From NCBI GenBank assembly GCA_963678705.1, contig OY783219.1, positions 12,648,001-12,712,000 on the forward strand: a stretch of 64,000 nt of DNA, written 5' to 3'. The position numbers were made by a program, and so were the translations under genes. The first letter of the stretch is position 1, and every line of letters begins with the position of its first letter. Of the stretch, positions 24,801-31,598 are shown in pieces. This DNA is from Panorpa germanica (Eukaryota; Arthropoda; Insecta; Mecoptera; Panorpidae). Below the pieces are notes generated by a model that saw only the letters and a list, made by a program, of their open reading frames with translations, did no database searches and had not been told where the DNA came from.

Positions 24801-27739
24801 TGGAAGACTAGATGTAACTCTATTGACTGTTATATAATGAATTTGTTGGATGAGATTGATCCGGGATTAAGCGGGGAGCTAAGGGTTGAGCTACCTAAAC
24901 CCGAGAAACGCATAATAGCACCACATGGCCAGGCAATAAGATAAGATGTAGACACAGTTGTACCAGGGTTTCATTGAGAGTCTTATAACGAAATATCGCT
25001 AACAGTGCAAATAAAATAATAATTATCTCTACGGTGTAAAATGAATGGATTGGATTTTGAAGAGTTTGGCTCCTTTTTATATATTTTCATGGCTGCCTTT
25101 CCGTCTCCTCTCTTTTATCTCGTTTTATACCTTTGTTTTGAATTCTTTTTTTCCTCTCATCTTTTCGTTCTCTCTGCTTGCTCTTGAATTTTTCTTTGCT
25201 TGACTCTCTTCTCTTCCACATCTTCAGTTCTCTTCTTAGCTCTTTTTTCCTTTCTTTACATTCTCTGTACCACTTGTTTTCTCAAATTCTTGCAGTCGTT
25301 CCTTGACTTGCTGCATTAATCCTCTCTTCAATTTCCTCCGTTACTCTTTTGTCCTCGTATCTCCGTTCCAGCTCCACTTTAAACTTCCTCCTTCCTTGTT
25401 CCGTCCAATCACTGCCTTCTCTCCATTCACATTCCTTTCTTTCTTCTCTCCTCGCCTCCAACTCCTCCACCAGAGGTAGGTGATCCGAATTCACCCTCTC
25501 TTCCACTTTCATCTTTTCTCCTCCAAGCGTTGTCACCACTAACATAGGTATATTCTCCTCCCTCATCTTCCTTGTTCCCATGTAACACTATCAATCCTTC
25601 TTCTTCAAGCCTTTCTATTAGCTCTTTACCCTCTCCGTTTATTGTTTTGTCCTTTGTAATATTTTTATTTTTATTTTCACCCCATTCCTCGTCCATTTCT
25701 CCCAGCTCTCCAATTCTGGCGTTGAAGTCCCACTCCAATTTACAGAGTTACAACAATCCATTTTTTGTGTGAATATTTTGTTTTTTATGTGTCTATATGC
25801 CGCTAGTGGTTATTATGAAACTTATAGATCATAAAATTCTTTGCGAATTTCATCTTATGCATTTTGTCGCATGATTAACAACGCATATTGGAAAGTATTG
25901 GAACGAATTCCTTTTTTTCCTTTTGTCTCTCCGATTATATCTATTATATATCATTTTTTTCTTTTCCATTTTTGTAATCAGTCACAATTGCCTGTCAACC
26001 TACCTGAAATTATCTCTTTTTTTCGATGCATTGCCAAAAACGCAAATATTGAAATATTTTCGTGAAAAAAAAAAAAGTCATTCACCCAGACGACATATTA
26101 AAAGCTGGGGAAGATTTGGGTGAAAAAACAGCAGCAATGATTTTGTCCAAATATCAATAATTTTCTTTTTCTTACAGTATGCCGGTATTCGAATTGGTCC
26201 AGTTGTGAAAAGGGACGTAATGAAGGCGTCGACCATGTTGGAACACGACAGCCAGTAAGTTGAAAATAAAACATTTCTTCCTTTCATACGATTTAATTAA
26301 TTCTAATATAACTAATTAATTTTTTTTAATTTGTAGATATGCTACAATTCTTGCGTTTGACGTAAAAATTGAACGCGATGCACAAGATTTGGCTGATTCT
26401 GTTGGTGTTAAGATTTTCCAAGCCGACATTATCTATCATCTGTTCGATAAATTTATGGCATATCGAGAAGAACTTAAACAAAAGAAACGAGCTGAATTCA
26501 AACATGTAGCTGTATTCCCCTGTAAATTAAAGGTAAGTTTTTTTAAATAATTTGTACAGGTCTTTTTTGTTTTGGAAGCATTTTCCTTTAATTTGTTATA
26601 CGATGGCAGTCTGAAATGTTTCCACCCTTAAAATCATGCATGCTCATGAAGATGATACTCGTCAAAACCATGCTGGAAATATCAGCCATCTTGGAAACTC
26701 TTTTGTTGTTTAACAGTCATTTGAGTCAATCGATGTTAGTGTTACCAGCCTTAAATTCTTGCATTTGAAAGGCAATACGTCTGCAAAAATAAAGGCAGAG
26801 TTGGCCATCGTAAATTTGAATTTAAATGTGGTGGTCGTACCAGCTTGGATGTCAATGATGTTAGCAACGACCAAAAACTACAACCACTACCGATAAGATT
26901 GAACAAGTTCGCTAAATGGTACTGAATGACTGTCGAATTAAGGGGCCTATTTTGTAACTACATACCTGACGTCTGTTACCTTCTGACAATTTTTCAAAGG
27001 CTTATATTGTCTAAACTAAGCTATGTAAGTTTACACAAAACTATCAGAAGACATTAAATGAAGAGCAAAATGGATCCCATACCTTGAAACTGACATAAGT
27101 AGCCTAATTTGTAAATTATAGACATTTGAAAATTCATCAGAAAGGAAACTGACGTCAGGTAAGAAGTAACAAAATGAGCCCTTAAGGTTAGAGATATCAG
27201 AAGCTGTTGGCATTACGAAAGAACGTGTTTTTCATATATTGACCTAAGATTGGGGCATGGAAAAGCTAATCGCACGATTGCTCGCTCAGGACAAAAACCC
27301 ATTATTTACCAAATTAGTCACACGGAGATTTTTTCTTCTTTTTTCTGGGGTCAAAGTTTGGCTCGGAGAATAGAAATTTTCATTGAATGAGGAGGTCTGC
27401 CCACTTGTAGACCACTACTTTGCAGATCAAAATGTCAACTTCTATTTGGACGGATTAAAGGGATGGAAGCACCGCATGGAAAAGTACATAACTTTGGAAG
27501 ATTGAAGATTTGGAATAAAGCTGAATTTGGCAAAAAAAATAATACTTGTGTCTGCGTTACGATCGAAACTTTTCTGACGTACGAGGATATCCGAAATGAT
27601 TTATTCCGAATTTTTTTTTCAGGTGCTTCCACAATTCATTTTCAACTCCAGAGATCCTATTGTCATGGGTGTCATGGTGGAGGACGGCATCGTCAAGGAA
27701 GGTACTCCAATTTGTGTACGAAACAAAGAGACTAAAGAG
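644..27739 (+). CDS. eIF5B: eIF5B, partial: six internal exons (domain II to start of domain IV)
   Basis: Join 644-805, 887-1017, 1264-1396, 26178-26254, 26337-26532, 27623-27739 gives 272 residues without a stop. eIF5B is the cytosolic translational GTPase that joins the 60S subunit to the 48S initiation complex and acts with eIF1A. Family knowledge used here: the order VKAxPGxGTTID (domain II start), [29 protein letters not shown] (domain III), [35 protein letters not shown] and [11 protein letters not shown] (start of domain IV) matches animal eIF5B without gaps. The GTPase domain and the acidic N-terminus should lie upstream of the window. The C-terminal eIF1A-binding helix (about 90-100 residues) is not seen. 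Intron phases at successive junctions are 0, 2, 0, 2, 0, and the intron after 27739 is phase 0. The frame has no internal lesion, so this looks like a working gene. The 24.8-kb intron 1397-26177 and the neighbouring introns are filled with transposons. Confidence 0.96.
887..1017 (+). CDS. eIF5B: eIF5B exon (domain II-III linker)
   Basis: The sequence runs from [20 protein letters not shown] to DEVDYL plus two bases of an Arg codon. The acceptor is ccttattttag and the donor is gtaaat (phase 2). The AAQGVKI.GK.LEK.+AGL pattern is typical of animal eIF5B. Confidence 0.94.
1264..1396 (+). CDS. eIF5B: eIF5B exon (domain III, first half)
   Basis: The exon completes the split Arg codon and reads [17 protein letters not shown], then the highly conserved [18 protein letters not shown], and ends ..KTSKIP. 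The acceptor is tttttcag and the donor is gtgagt (phase 0). The next residues in the family, YAGI.IGPV, are found 24.8 kb downstream. Confidence 0.96.
1397..2713. other. Start of the 24.8-kb eIF5B intron, unassigned
   Basis: AT-rich non-coding DNA. A run of 16 A (1660-1675) follows a short GC-richer stretch (about 1590-1658). That could be the tail of a SINE or a short non-LTR insertion, but no family is recognised. A small inverted repeat (gtgaggtgtacctcac) lies near 2315-2331. Open frames here are low-complexity and unsupported. Confidence 0.5.
2714..2844. repeat. Half of a TATAGTTC palindromic MITE, broken at 2845
   Basis: The sequence matches one half of the roughly 200-bp palindromic element seen complete at 14817-15013, 52112-52329 and 57290-57485. 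It starts TATAGTTCAAAGTACGAGAG and runs through the central gtatatagaaacgaataag. At 2845 it changes abruptly into the AATGGGCTTG element, which was therefore inserted later or marks the edge of a rearrangement. The other half is not found after 3222. Confidence 0.8.
2845..3222. repeat. AATGGGCTTG family, copy A: foldback derivative with two right ends
   Basis: Both ends are the same (right) end of the roughly 640-bp family. The left arm reads AATGGGCTTGTGTCCTATG and the right arm is its reverse complement ending at 3222. The arms run inward through the shared stretches ctttataatttattaaag-like and taacatataaggag and meet near 3060. The left-end motif (tcattttttagtggtcg) is absent. The result is a 378-bp near-palindrome. 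Confidence 0.85.
3223..3932. other. Unassigned intronic DNA
   Basis: AT-rich, with a T-run and A-run pair around 3500-3560 that could form a hairpin. A GC-richer stretch (3600-3900) has no open frame of note and matches nothing I recognise in the window. Confidence 0.5.
3933..4510 (+). repeat. AATGGGCTTG family, copy B (3' truncated)
   Basis: It begins ATGGGCTTGTGTCCTCATTT and follows the family consensus through the tagcgctagaaatggtcgg core, acgtcagttatttgttgag and tgatgtcacatgcacttgg. It stops at cccactttatca, about 65 bp short of the usual right end. Confidence 0.88.
4765..5086. repeat. CATTCCCACTCACTG family, 5'-truncated copy
   Basis: It matches the inner and right parts of the element at 13366-13845: attgttatttctgacttt, a cacagtttggaggttataat block, and a right end agagtgggattgatacttaa. 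The left half is missing. Confidence 0.7.
5087..6567. other. Unassigned intronic DNA with a decayed repeat
   Basis: 5385-5535 resembles a heavily diverged right end of the AATGGGCTTG family (cttaatttctgtaaaac, ttcaaatgttcaattatttt, ctttaatcattaaagggat). The rest is AT-rich with no supported gene. A (TA)n stretch lies near 6303-6319. Confidence 0.5.
5761..5883. repeat. Tandem duplication, two 61-62-bp units
   Basis: The unit gccttacaaataaacctgtt ... aataagcctgtcg occurs twice in a row (5761-5821 and 5822-5883) with one or two mismatches and one indel. A piece of the same motif (taccaggtataaa) recurs at about 44705-44720. Confidence 0.85.
6568..7174 (+). repeat. AATGGGCTTG family, copy C (left end missing)
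   Basis: The match starts at atttttcaattgttgattg, so about 30 bp of the left terminus are absent. It then runs to a complete right end, gacataggacacaagcccatt. Confidence 0.88.
7495..8120. mobile_element. 626-bp TIR element with perfect 39-bp inverted ends
   Basis: Bases 7495-7533 and 8082-8120 are exact reverse complements (ATAATTGGACGCTGTTATGC ... AAGCGCCA). If the outermost TA is the target duplication, the ends read TA|ATTGGACG ... CGTCCAAT|TA, as in Tc1/mariner-type elements. The interior is AT-rich with no open frame, so the element is non-autonomous. Perfect ends suggest a recent insertion. Confidence 0.88.
8308..8748. mobile_element. ~440-bp imperfect TIR element (MITE)
   Basis: The outer arms TGATTCGGAATATTTTGTTT (from 8312) and the matching aaacataatattcggaatca (8723-8742) are inverted. 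A second inverted pair, catcttgaaaaaaatggcga and ccgccattttttcaagatgg, lies inside. The interior is non-coding. Confidence 0.72.
8749..9510. other. Unassigned intronic DNA
   Basis: AT-rich, with one GC-richer patch (about 9225-9335). No open frame or repeat from elsewhere in the window was recognised. Confidence 0.5.
9512..9960 (-). mobile_element. Non-LTR retrotransposon 3' fragment (copy ii)
   Basis: On the minus strand this matches the C-terminal tail and 3' UTR of the same family as copy iii: the complement of gttccaatgttac, cctctttccttcattgcttc and cactacattcttgtgcccta. The reading frame is broken. The 3' end lies near 9512 and the 5' truncation near 9960. Confidence 0.72.
10071..10100. 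repeat. CAACAG microsatellite
   Basis: About five units of (CAACRG), i.e. CAA/CAG repeats. It lies in non-coding DNA. Confidence 0.85.
10388..11233 (+). repeat. ACCAAACGATGC family, copy a, interrupted by a nested TIR element
   Basis: It shares with the other copies the block gtgtccaacgttcacgttgg, the ccaccacacacttgattcac block, the cactgctgcacgaatcgtcc block, and a right part ending caaacgttcaccgcatcatc. The left part is split from the rest by the insertion 10522-10911. The short frame reading [14 protein letters not shown] recurs in other copies but is only about 60 codons and is unlikely to be a protein. Confidence 0.82.
10522..10911. mobile_element. ~390-bp TIR element nested in copy a
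   Basis: The left end, GTCCGCACATGGGTCGACTG, and the reverse complement of the right end, ATCTGCACACGGGTCGACTG, are near-identical. The undisturbed copy at 15110 reads ggaactaaatgtgtcc. Here ggaactaa and ctaagtgtgtcc flank the insert, so CTAA (or TAA) was duplicated. A 3-bp TAA duplication and these ends would suit a PIF/Harbinger-type MITE (inference). Confidence 0.8.
11234..11680. other. Unassigned intronic DNA; possible hAT-type end
   Basis: 11597-11620 reads agcggttctcaaactgtttg, close to the CAGnGGTTCTCAA ends known from hAT/Charlie-type elements. No matching partner end was located. Confidence 0.4.
11681..12190. repeat. Dispersed repeat shared with 52010-53010
   Basis: Blocks shared in the same order with the 52-kb region are catcttgaaaatttaaat, aaacaatgataattttc, gtaaagaaaattatagcaa, gctacttttgattgttttc and tttctgcgcatgtgagca. 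Identity is moderate. The frame 11991-12185 is within this repeat and is not considered coding. Confidence 0.7.
12191..12900. other. Unassigned intronic DNA
   Basis: Contains gtgtgacgtaatttatgaatg (12238-12258), which resembles gtgcaacgtaatttatgaaag near 4740, and an AT-rich stretch. No gene was seen. Confidence 0.45.
12900..13115. repeat. Inverted repeat unit shared with 22030-22225
   Basis: The arms acggactcttacagagaata and tattctccataagagcccgt form an inverted pair around 12970-13033. The right flank (aagttttattaaaatcctgt) recurs in inverted order near 22048-22068, and gagtcttattattttaaaat recurs near 22103. Confidence 0.65.
13156..13845. repeat. CATTCCCACTCACTG family: one full copy (13366-13845) beside a partial copy
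   Basis: 13366-13845 has both ends: cattcccactcactgttttg on the left and gcagtaagtgggaatgatac (inverted) on the right. 13156-13365 begins with a second left end (ttaagtcccattcccacgca), as if a copy were split or duplicated. Outermost TTAA-like bases occur at several copies, suggesting a TTAA target (inference). No coding frame. Confidence 0.78.
13860..14816. other. Unassigned intronic DNA with a strong hairpin
   Basis: 14245-14300 holds ggaccactcacgtctgtgga followed by gtggtcg; GACCACTC and GAGTGGTC form a perfect 8-bp stem, with related agataggacc / cgtatctcgctatcc flanks. The rest is AT-rich without genes. Confidence 0.5.
14817..15013. repeat. TATAGTTC palindromic MITE, complete copy
   Basis: The left end tacagttcaaattacgagag and the right end ctctcgtaatttgagctata are inverted. 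The arms continue through gttcggcgg / ccgctgaac. The length is about 197 bp. TA at the ends suits a Tc1/mariner-type target. Confidence 0.88.
15036..15368 (+). repeat. ACCAAACGATGC family, copy b
   Basis: It begins atgccggtaccaaacgatgc, 23 bp after the preceding MITE, and ends cgttcaccgcatcgtcttaa. It carries the block cgtgtggtcgatgctggaac uninterrupted, serving as the empty-site reference for the nested element in copy a. Confidence 0.85.
15369..16224. other. Unassigned intronic DNA
   Basis: AT-rich DNA with several poly-T and poly-A runs (16050-16165). No gene or clear repeat. Confidence 0.5.
16225..16380. repeat. CATTCCCACTCACTG family, right-end fragment
   Basis: It matches 13705-13845 closely: aaactaagaaaacttaaaa, tggtaccgtgaatgactacg, and the right end gcagtgagtgggaatgatac. 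Confidence 0.8.
16907..17297 (-). repeat. ACCAAACGATGC family, copy c (inverted)
   Basis: On the minus strand it carries the same blocks as copies a, b and d: the complement of gcggtgaacgtttgagcc, cattgacactgacactgttt, the cagcagtacatgacatgtgg block and a terminus near cagtcggcttaagg. The short frames here (about 60-90 codons) repeat those in other copies and look like by-products. Confidence 0.84.
17298..18520. other. Unassigned intronic DNA with a repeat fragment and a hairpin
   Basis: 17636-17860 is an inverted, diverged right part of the CATTCCCACTCACTG family (cttaagtatcattccccaat; ttataacctccaaaatgcag). 17966-18004 is a hairpin: TTCAAAAAC and GCGAACA pair with TGTTCGC and GTTTTTGAA, inside a wider imperfect palindrome of about 80 bp. 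No gene. Confidence 0.6.
18521..18790. repeat. Dispersed repeat shared with 39470-40100
   Basis: Shared blocks are atgttccaagtatatgttt / aatgtcccaggtgtatattt, ggaaacccgtaattttggaa and aattacgaattattttgttg followed by gattcaaat. The 39-kb copy has about 350 extra bases in the middle. A left-end-like fragment also occurs near 21450. The class is unknown. Confidence 0.7.
18993..19631 (+). repeat. AATGGGCTTG family, copy D (full length)
   Basis: A 639-bp copy with both ends: AATGGGCTTGTGTCCTCATT and the inverted aacacaagcccatt. The core blocks (tttagcgctagaaatggtcg, taaccctgctaaggcagaca, tgatgtcacatgcacttgga) are intact. No open frame is conserved between copies. Confidence 0.92.
19632..20877. 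other. Unassigned DNA; possible decayed coding remnant on the minus strand
   Basis: The minus strand at about 19885-20060 reads about 50 codons without a stop, including [19 protein letters not shown], which looks more protein-like than the AT-rich surroundings. The family is not recognised. The neighbouring frame 20210-20620 shows no motif. An A-run lies at 20807-20820. Confidence 0.3.
20878..20989 (-). mobile_element. Solo end of a pogo/Tigger-like element
   Basis: On the minus strand it starts CAGTGCAACCTCGATATATC next to TA, followed by several internal TCGAAAT/TCGAGAT repeats. CAGT ends flanked by TA are typical of pogo/Tigger elements (family knowledge). The partner end and any transposase are not seen. 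Confidence 0.5.
20990..22030. other. Unassigned intronic DNA
   Basis: A GC-richer block (21160-21410) has two overlapping minus-strand frames of 80-104 codons. The residues show no domain I recognise and the two frames compete, so no gene is called. The remainder is AT-rich. Confidence 0.4.
22031..22225. repeat. Partial copy of the repeat at 12900-13115
   Basis: Contains gcaggattttaataaaactt, gagtctaattattttaaaat and taacacaggcttttatggag, matching the other copy in rearranged order. Confidence 0.6.
22335..23118 (+). mobile_element. Non-LTR retrotransposon 3' fragment (copy iii, longest 3' UTR)
   Basis: The plus strand encodes [20 protein letters not shown], then [15 protein letters not shown] and a CCHC knuckle CRVCG...H....C (22655-22710, with one stop before the His). 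It is followed by a 3' UTR ending gtgccaaaagccaaaaacat plus an A/T-rich tail. The knuckle and linker are those of ORF2 C-termini in insect non-LTR elements (family knowledge). Several stops and frameshifts make it dead. It is 5'-truncated. Confidence 0.78.
23201..23576 (+). repeat. ACCAAACGATGC family, copy d (both ends)
   Basis: The left end aatgccgctaccacacgatg and the right end gcatcgtttggtggcgtctt are inverted repeats, defining the element termini. Length is about 375 bp. The interior carries the gttgtcggtcttttgacccg and cactgctgcacgaattgtcc blocks. Confidence 0.86.
23577..25060. other. GC-richer unassigned stretch, possible old LTR-type or other element
   Basis: Less AT-rich than its surroundings, with gaacccgggaccggcatcgg (24058-24077), a (CA)n run (24127-24141) and a short tandem cgacttgccgacttgccgac (24627-24646). 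No open frame exceeds about 80 codons and no RT or protease motif was seen. I cannot define its ends. Confidence 0.35.
25061..25745 (-). mobile_element. Non-LTR retrotransposon endonuclease-domain fragment
   Basis: The minus strand encodes parts of an APE-type endonuclease: [45 protein letters not shown], and in a shifted frame [13 protein letters not shown]. The DFNARIG and SDHLPL motifs are the catalytic signatures of the EEP fold. An Arg/Glu-rich linker follows toward 25061. The Asp-rich core between the frames is disrupted and neither an N-terminus nor an RT is present. The linker style suggests the same family as the C-terminal fragments i-iv (inference). Confidence 0.8.
25746..26177. 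other. End of the long eIF5B intron
   Basis: AT-rich, with pyrimidine-rich tracts and the acceptor at 26172-26177. Short frames are low-complexity and not supported. Confidence 0.6.
26178..26254 (+). CDS. eIF5B: eIF5B exon (domain III, middle)
   Basis: [25 protein letters not shown] follows directly on the ..SKIP of exon 1264-1396. The acceptor is tttttcttacag and the donor is gtaagt (phase 2, splitting a Gln codon). The exon is only 77 bp long. Confidence 0.95.
26337..26532 (+). CDS. eIF5B: eIF5B exon (domain III end, domain IV start)
   Basis: The exon completes the Gln codon and reads [20 protein letters not shown], then [17 protein letters not shown], a Lys-rich helix, and [12 protein letters not shown]. 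The acceptor is aatttgtag and the donor is gtaagt (phase 0). The long helix joining domains III and IV is encoded here. Confidence 0.96.
26601..27585 (+). mobile_element. Dead mariner in the eIF5B intron, abutting the splice acceptor
   Basis: Transposase remnants are in order: [28 protein letters not shown], then after a nested insert [15 protein letters not shown], and finally a C-terminal [20 protein letters not shown] followed by [10 protein letters not shown]. These match mariner N-terminal HTH regions and the usual W..R....I.L C-terminus. The catalytic DD34D core is deleted. The ends gtctgaaatgtttc (26609) and the inverted gaaacttttctgac (27565-27578) are the likely TIRs. The right end lies only about 40 bp before the exon at 27623. 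Confidence 0.85.
26938..27185. mobile_element. piggyBac-type MITE (TTAA target) nested in the dead mariner
   Basis: TTAA at 26938-26941 and 27182-27185 flank a 240-bp element with ends GGGGCCTATTTTGTAACTAC and the inverted gtaacaaaatgagccc. Subterminal inverted blocks cctgacgtctgttaccttct and the inverted ggaaactgacgtcagg follow. Joining the flanks across one TTAA restores mariner-like codons (ND.RIKVRDI), which shows the site was intact mariner before insertion. Confidence 0.88.
27623..27739 (+). CDS. eIF5B: eIF5B exon (domain IV beta-barrel); last exon seen
   Basis: This exon has 39 codons: [20 protein letters not shown] followed by [19 protein letters not shown]. The acceptor follows a 9-T tract (tttttttttcag) and the donor is gttagt (phase 0). 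In relatives the next residues are F(V/D).(I/L)G.VTSIE.NHK; I did not find an exon encoding these before the window ends. Confidence 0.95.
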
Positions 27740-30700
27740 GTTAGTGGATTTTCCAATTTAATTATATTTTATTGTTGTATTAATTCAAATATTTGTGTAT
27801 ATGTATAGTTAAAACACGCATTTCCTCTAAAATTATAAGAATACCAGCGCTTAGTCATGTCACATTTTATTTTTATTAAAGCTATGTATTGAATTTACGG
27901 TATGGCTTTATCCTGTTCTGAATATTCTCATTTGCTAGAATTATATCTTCCCCATTCACCTCCGCCACTGAAAATACTAATTTTTGATGGACACATTGTA
28001 AAATAAGTTGGTCGAAAAAATGATTGAAATAAATATACACGCACTCTGCCGATTTATAAGAAACACGAAAAAATCTGGACTACAATTCATTCATACGATT
28101 TTTACAGTGTACTTATTTCAATTACACTAATCGGAAATGTATGATGATGATGTTGAACATGATTAATTAATACTAATTAATTAAATCTAATTTCGAATAC
28201 AACTACATTTTTGATTCCATCAATTAATTGCCGGATTTGCCGATAAATTAATTTTACGGATTACTAATTAATATTATTACCTCACTGTAAAATAATTTTG
28301 AATTCGATGAATTCAAGATCAAAACCACTATTTGATTATTTTACTATGATGATGAATTATTGCGAGTAATCTAGCTGGTCCCCCGGGGCTCTGAGAGAGG
28401 AGGAGGAGGTGGGAAGGGGGTTATGGTAGAGTGGTTTCAAAGGGACTTTGGACACGTGATACTTTCCACGAAAATAATTATTAATTATTTAAAGAGCTCA
28501 GTTATAACAATTAAAAAAATTAATTCCAACGATGTTCAATTTAGAGATGAATCATGTGTATGTGTAAGTACTATAGTACAATCTATTAAAAAGTTGTTTT
28601 AAAAGTATTATTTTTTTATTTGATTAATCGAAATTAATTTATCAGGTGTGCTTTTTATTTGCACTGTGTTGTGCGGAAAGGTGTTCCTTTTTTATCGTTT
28701 AAGACAGCGGTTTTAAACCTTTTATTTATTATGTGCCACTGTAAGCGTATCGATCGGGGAGGGGATGGTCAGTTCGCCCCAGTCAACCAATTTTTTTAAT
28801 AGACCTTTACTACGTTGAGTAAATAGTTGCTTAATAAACAATATTATACATTTTGTTAAGAATGGGTTAAATAAAGAAGAATATATTATAAACTACCACA
28901 TCGGAAATGCCCTATTTAGCTAAAAATGGCCCTATTTGGTATTCACATTGTGGAGTAATGGACGTAAAGTTTTCGTTTTTCTTATTAATTGCAGATAAGA
29001 TAAAAAAAAGTCTGAAGAAATCTTATTTCATAAAAACGTTTGTCATGTCATCATTCTGCATATGACATGATGACTCGAAATGCAGACTGCGAAACGCGTG
29101 ACTGCAGTTATTGACCCCTGAATTTGTATTTTCGTAATACCTACATTGCATTTAGTCAGCGCTATACAAGTATGTGTTTCACTTCCTGATGGGCGTTGCC
29201 CCATAAGAGCATGTTGTAACTCGTAACTCGTAACGTGTGCTTTTTAAAAATGTGATGATTACTGAAATTAAACAGAAATTCATTCACAAATTACGTATGA
29301 CCTAATCAGTAAAATGGTCGGTCGGTCGGCCGGTGTTTCCCAACGGTGTTGTTACCAGCGAATTAACCGATTATAATGCTAAATAATTATATGCATACTC
29401 AGCAAAGAATGACATCGCAAAACCAGGAATTTGTAACCCTTAATCTGGGGGCTGAATTTAGTGAATGACATACGAATATGGTAACACATTATCGATCGAA
29501 CGATTACGATTAGTAACATCACTGACGATTTATTTTAGGAGTATGAAAGAAAAGGAATAGAACTCTTTTCAGACGGTTTATTTAACACATATTTTAATTA
29601 TCATTTTCATACAAAATGGCGACAATAGAACCCTAGTCTTTTTTAAAAACCCGTTCACTTAGGACGGTTTTCTCGTAAAGTATAAGACCAAAAAAATGTT
29701 ATGTTGCACACAGTAAAACAAATTTGTTGTTTGTAAAACAAATAATGTAGATCCCTCTTTCTTAGACTAAAGCCTACACTGCGAAAGAATATCGCGTAGA
29801 AAACCAATTTAACGTAGATGTTTAAAATAATTTTTTTTAGAAATATGCAGTTTAGAAAATCCATTTTTTGCCAAAAATAAAACCTAAATTGTTTATAAAA
29901 TATCTATCTAAATTTCAAATCGATCCGTATAACGGTGTTCAAGTAATACGTTTTCCTAGTTTGACAAAAGTGGTTTCTATTTTCAAAATGTCAAAAGAAA
30001 AACGCTTTACAGTTTTTTTTTTTGCTTGTAACCTACGATACCTGTATCATACATTTCACCATTCACCTGATACATGTCTCCTCCTCTTTGTTCCTGAACG
30101 ATTTTAAGGATATCGGTTTTTCCAAAGTCCTAGAATTCACATCTTAAAATACATCCTTGTCAAAAAAGGGGGGGGGGGGAGAATGGAACGAAGTAACTGA
30201 TAACTAATTAAGGGAAGTGAAACCATCAATTTGCAAACAAGAGTTACCGGTCGGACTAAATAGTAGGTCATACAAATCTTATTCATATCTACTTATTCAA
30301 AAGAGATCCAAAACCAATATGTGAACAATATAACAGCCCACTAACGGTAAAGCACATTATTCTCCATGTTCAAGGTTACTAAAATACCCGAGACAAGGCT
30401 GTAAAATACCTGAAGAATATAAGCAGATATTTGAAAGCAGGGAAAGTCTGAAAAACCTTATTGACTTTATCAAGAAAACTATTTTAATATCTTTATTTTA
30501 AGCACCCATACGTTCTAAATTATATTATTCTTTTAAGTGCTAATAAGTTTTGAAAGTTTATGTTGAAAAAATAATAATAATCTCAATTTGAATGTGGGAG
30601 CATTCAATATTTTCATGTCAAATAAATCATTTACACAAAGTTATTTTACACAATTCAGGGTGTCCGTTTATCGTGTATGGTAACACTACAATTTTATCGT

Positions 30701-31598
30701 CGAATCTGAATGGAGGTTAGATCGATGGAAAGATCGTACTCTGCAAATCTGTCTGAAATCGCAAGTGTAATAAATATTGAAAGAAAATCGAGTTTAACGT
30801 GTTTAGTCAAGATTCAGTCTCATATACCATGTACGATAATGCAAACGCAAATAATATTTTCGTTCTGGTCTACAAAGGATTTTGCTTCTTACCGATTGAA
30901 AGTCGGTAAAAAGAGATAACATAGAAAATAATAAAAATACTTTGAAGCCTTTTAGAGTTTCATGAGTTTAGAAGAGTTAAATGAATGTCGCATGTTAAAG
31001 TCGCACTAGTGTGTAGGATAAATTTAGTACACTCATGTCTATATAACTAGAACTTATGAATGGAAATATATGTATGTTGGATATCGCATGTTGGAGTCGC
31101 ACCAGTGTGTACCACGCATAACGTTGCCCAATATTTTGAGAAGCTCTCTCCAAAATGATAATTATGATCATAAATAATAATCTATAATATATTACAACCT
31201 AATTATGTGTATCATTTATTAATACAAGACATTAAGTGATTTAGAAATGATGTTATTTCCTCATTACAGCCATCCAAATTAACCGTTAAAATGTTTTAAT
31301 TAGAAATTCCCTAAAAGTAAATTATAATTAAGAAATTATTTGGGTAATTCAAGTGTTAGATTAATATTTTAGTTTCCCATGGTGTTGCAACCGAAGAGCA
31401 ATGTGTGTATGTGCGTCCGGTGTCGTAGTTCGTTCCCTGTGCTAATTCTGACATGACTGATAATGAAATAATTCTAGTGGCTTTTGTCGGCTCTCTTTGT
31501 ATACATCGTATGTTTTAATTATTAACTATTCTAATTGTTAATTAACTTTGAAAGTATACATTTCAATATAACCCATAAAAATACTTGAAATTTATTAG
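27740..31598. other. eIF5B downstream intron or flank, unassigned
   Basis: No exon or transposase was recognised in 3.9 kb. Noted items: TTAATTAAT-rich DNA (28160-28290), a purine-rich patch (28388-28430), agcggttttaaacctttta (28705-28724) resembling a hAT-type end, ggtcggtcggtcggccggtg (29317-29336), a run of 12 G (30168-30179), and a frame at 30710-30919 without motifs. Confidence 0.45.

Noticed and set aside
23577-25060. LTR retrotransposon LTR
   Set aside because: The stretch is GC-richer with poly-A-signal-like aataaa motifs, but no TG..CA ends, direct terminal repeat, primer-binding site or polyprotein motif could be shown.
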